This document shows, piece after piece, positions 15,865 through 17,234 of a DNA stretch of 17,234 nucleotides. A model generated the notes under the pieces. It was not told the DNA's origin. It worked only from the letters and a program-made list of their open reading frames with translations, and searched no databases. The translations under genes and the position numbers were made by a program. Origin of the DNA: Acholeplasmatales bacterium (GTDB taxonomy: Bacteria > Bacillota_I > Bacilli_A > Acholeplasmatales > Anaeroplasmataceae). Positions within the stretch are counted from its first letter, which is position 1. Every line of letters begins with the position of its first letter. The stretch spans positions 1-17,234 of the forward strand of contig JAILBI010000096.1 in NCBI GenBank assembly GCA_024681175.1. Reading direction: 5' to 3'.

Positions 15865-16289
15865 GCGATGATTATTATATAATTCATAAAAAGGTTCTAC
15901 CTGATTATTTTGGTAAAGTAATTGAGGTTAAGGAGCTTGTAAATAGTGGTGTTAATATTTCTGATGCATGTAAGGAAATAGGATTATCACGTTCTACATT
16001 TTATAAATATAAAGATTATGTAAATCGTCCAACAATGAAGGTTGGAAGAAGAGCTATTTTATCATTTAAGCTTAATGATAAGCCAGGCGCCTTATCACAT
16101 ATCTTAAATGAGGTTGCAAGTAAGCATACAAATGTACTTGCAATAAACCAAGAGGAGCCAATTCATAAAATAGCTTATGTAACATTAACAGTTTCAATTC
16201 TTGATGCTGATTTAGAGGTTCAAGAATTAGTAAATAAGCTAATGGCACTTGAAAATGTCGTATCTTGTAGACTTTTACAGGTAGAGTAA
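15861..16289 (+). CDS. ThrR/PheB-like HTH-ACT regulator (UPF0735 type)
   Basis: A 142-residue protein with two parts. Residues ~20-58 hold a helix-turn-helix (VNISDACKEIGLSRSTFYKY), and residues ~66-142 an ACT domain (LSFKLNDKPGALSHILNEVA and a following beta-alpha-beta unit). This layout and length match the UPF0735/PheB family, whose B. subtilis member was characterised as ThrR, a DNA-binding repressor of threonine biosynthesis. ACT domains commonly bind amino acids, so threonine is a likely effector. It overlaps thrB by 4 nt (ATGA) and is therefore co-translated with the pathway it probably controls. The palindrome over the operon's -10 box would be its natural target, giving product feedback with autoregulation. 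In many Bacillota the homologue lies beside pheA instead. Family call firm; target and ligand are inference. Confidence 0.82.
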   Translation: MSDDYYIIHKKVLPDYFGKVIEVKELVNSGVNISDACKEIGLSRSTFYKYKDYVNRPTMKVGRRAILSFKLNDKPGALSHILNEVASKHTNVLAINQEEPIHKIAYVTLTVSILDADLEVQELVNKLMALENVVSCRLLQVE

Positions 16290-16303
16290 TCTTTACAAGA
16301 TTA
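16287..16303. promoter_or_regulatory. Inverted repeat over the acpP -35 box
   Basis: TAATCTT (16287-16293) and AAGATTA (16297-16303) are perfect 7-bp arms separated by 3 nt. They overlap the last codon of the upstream gene and the -35 of acpP. It could be an operator, or a weak T-poor hairpin ending the threonine operon, which otherwise has no clear terminator. Confidence 0.35.
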
Positions 16304-16320
16304 ATAATTTTTGATATACT
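16292..16320 (+). promoter_or_regulatory. Sigma-A promoter of acpP
   Basis: TTTACA (16292-16297), a 17-nt spacer and TATACT (16315-16320) preceded by TGA, an extended -10. The start near 16327 would leave a very short leader at or inside the AGGAGG ribosome site, so acpP is probably also read from the threonine operon transcript. Confidence 0.65.
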
Positions 16321-16338
16321 TTTTATTAGGAGGATCGC

Positions 16339-16584
16339 ATGGAAGATTTAGAAATTTTTGAAAAAGTAAAGAAAATAATCCTTGATGAAATTAACTGTGA
16401 TAAAGAAAAAGTAACACTAGAGGCTAGATTAAAAGAAGATTTAGGTGCTGATAGTATTGATGCAGTTCAAGTTATCATGGATCTTGAAGATACATTTGGA
16501 ATTACAATTGACGAGGATGAGGCTCAAGCAATCAAGACTGTTTCTGATATCGTTAATTATGTAAAAAAGTTACTTGAAAAATAA
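16339..16584 (+). CDS. acpP: Acyl carrier protein
   Basis: Small acidic four-helix carrier that holds growing acyl chains on a 4'-phosphopantetheine arm during fatty acid synthesis. The 81-residue protein has the attachment Ser39 in LGADSIDAVQ, a conservative DSID variant of the usual DSLD. The helix after it (VIMDLEDTFGITIDEDEA) and the closing TVSDIVNYVKKLLE are typical. The start at ATG 16339 follows AGGAGG. It has its own promoter and a terminator 6 nt after the stop. The usual neighbours (fab genes, plsX, rnc) are absent; a LeuRS-like gene lies downstream instead. It could be a specialised rather than the main ACP, since ACP paralogues are common; nothing visible decides this. Confidence 0.93.
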   Translation: MEDLEIFEKVKKIILDEINCDKEKVTLEARLKEDLGADSIDAVQVIMDLEDTFGITIDEDEAQAIKTVSDIVNYVKKLLEK

Positions 16585-16590
16585 ACTAAT

Positions 16591-16618
16591 TAAGGGTTAA
16601 TAAAACCCTTATTTTTTT
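16591..16618 (+). terminator. Intrinsic terminator after acpP
   Basis: TAAGGGTT (16591-16598) pairs with AACCCTTA (16604-16611) over a 5-nt loop, followed by seven Ts. No clear promoter fits in the 16 nt before the next gene, so that gene may rely on readthrough. Confidence 0.88.
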
Positions 16619-16634
16619 AGGAAAGGAGGAAATT

Positions 16635-17234
16635 ATGTCACGTAAAAGATGGTATAAATTATGGGAAAAGAGCCATGGCTTTAATATTGAAAATGATAGA
16701 TTGAAGCATAAATGCTTTATTTATTCATCTCCAACTAGGATTAATCAATATGGCTATCAATCAGGCAATTTAAAATCTGAAATTATATCTGATACAATTT
16801 CAAGATATGCAAGAATAAATGATTATAATGTATTAAATCCTACATTATTTGATAATTTATGTAAATCAAGCTTTGATGAAACAAGAAAAACAAGTCAAAC
16901 ATTAGATGATCATTTAAATGAAGTATATTTAGAACAGCTTATGCGTCTTGGAATAGGCATTAATCAAAATAAATGTATTAATTTTCGTGATAATTCATTT
17001 CTCTCCTCATTACAATTATTTTTTATAGAGCTTTATGAAAAGAAATATATTTTCTATAAAAATAAGAAATTAAAATATGATGAATATGAAGAAAAGCTTT
17101 ATGATCTATTAGATGATGATTCAGATAATGAGGTTATAAAGAAAAAGGTATTTGTTTTAAAAATAGATAATTTAATTCCAAATATTATTCAGGATATTAA
17201 ATTATTAAATATAAATGAAGAATTTAAAGAAGAA
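16635..17234 (+). CDS. Degenerate leucyl-tRNA synthetase-like protein, 3' end beyond window
   Basis: The frame is open for 200 codons from ATG 16635 (GGAGG 5 nt upstream) to the window edge with no stop. The translation follows the N-terminal layout of LeuRS. RKRWYKLWEKSHGF matches the opening W..KWE helix. SEIISDTISRYARINDYNVL matches the segment after HIGH (GDVIARYKRMQGYNVL). LEQLMRLGIGI and FFIELYEKKYIFYKNK match the following helices, and VFVLKIDNLIPNIIQDIKLL matches the WFLRIT.YADELLxDLD stretch. However, the HxGH site reads QSGN on alignment, the WCP motif is absent, and the zinc-module and editing region that should separate these blocks is missing or shrunk to a few dozen residues. 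It thus looks like an aminoacyl-tRNA synthetase paralogue without standard adenylation chemistry. The open frame and good ribosome site argue against a pseudogene. Function unknown. Confidence 0.7.
   Translation, partial: MSRKRWYKLWEKSHGFNIENDRLKHKCFIYSSPTRINQYGYQSGNLKSEIISDTISRYARINDYNVLNPTLFDNLCKSSFDETRKTSQTLDDHLNEVYLEQLMRLGIGINQNKCINFRDNSFLSSLQLFFIELYEKKYIFYKNKKLKYDEYEEKLYDLLDDDSDNEVIKKKVFVLKIDNLIPNIIQDIKLLNINEEFKEE

Noticed and set aside
1..17234. TGA read as tryptophan (Mollicute code)
   Set aside because: Conserved tryptophans are TGG, and TGA closes thrB and the WYL gene at sensible places.
1..17234. CRISPR arrays, insertion sequences, prophage or tRNA genes
   Set aside because: No spaced direct repeats, transposase or integrase motifs, terminal repeats or cloverleaf patterns were found by eye on either strand.

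Overview
The window is AT-rich and gene-dense, with every gene on the + strand. Gaps are short, and most hold an intrinsic terminator followed at once by a sigma-A-type promoter. The genetic code is standard: TGA ends two genes and tryptophan is TGG throughout, which argues against Mycoplasma or Spiroplasma. Base composition, GGAGG-type ribosome sites, pyruvate phosphate dikinase, an Hsp90 chaperone and a ThrR-like ACT regulator suggest a low-GC Bacillota, perhaps an uncultured anaerobic Bacilli/Erysipelotrichia-like gut lineage. The lineage is inference; no rRNA gene is present.

Layout: (1) htpG, cut at its 5' end by the window edge, ends at a strong terminator. (2) A MATE-family exporter with an acidic C-terminal tail. 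(3) A Nudix hydrolase of the ADP-ribose pyrophosphatase type. (4) A large protein joining an N-terminal TIR-like domain, a Glu/Lys-rich linker and about 15 Sel1-like repeats, probably starting at TTG. (5) A two-gene unit: a WYL-domain transcription regulator, preceded by a leader of about 120 nt with a long-range inverted repeat, overlapping by 4 nt a cytoplasmic protein with a lectin-like N-terminus and FG-GAP-type calcium motifs. (6) ppdK, with a structured leader and an unusual gap between Shine-Dalgarno sequence and start codon. (7) A small lipoprotein. (8) A threonine operon, thrC-thrB-thrR-like, with overlapping genes and an 18-bp perfect palindrome on the promoter -10 box. (9) An acyl carrier protein gene. 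(10) The first 200 codons of a degenerate leucyl-tRNA synthetase-like protein that has lost the HIGH motif.

Most of this is core metabolism or housekeeping. The parts worth a second look are the LeuRS-like paralogue at the right edge, the TIR-Sel1 protein, the WYL/propeller pair with its folded leader, and the threonine operon that appears to carry its own regulator and operator. No rRNA, tRNA, insertion sequence, CRISPR array or phage gene was seen. No gene-free stretch exceeds about 210 bases.
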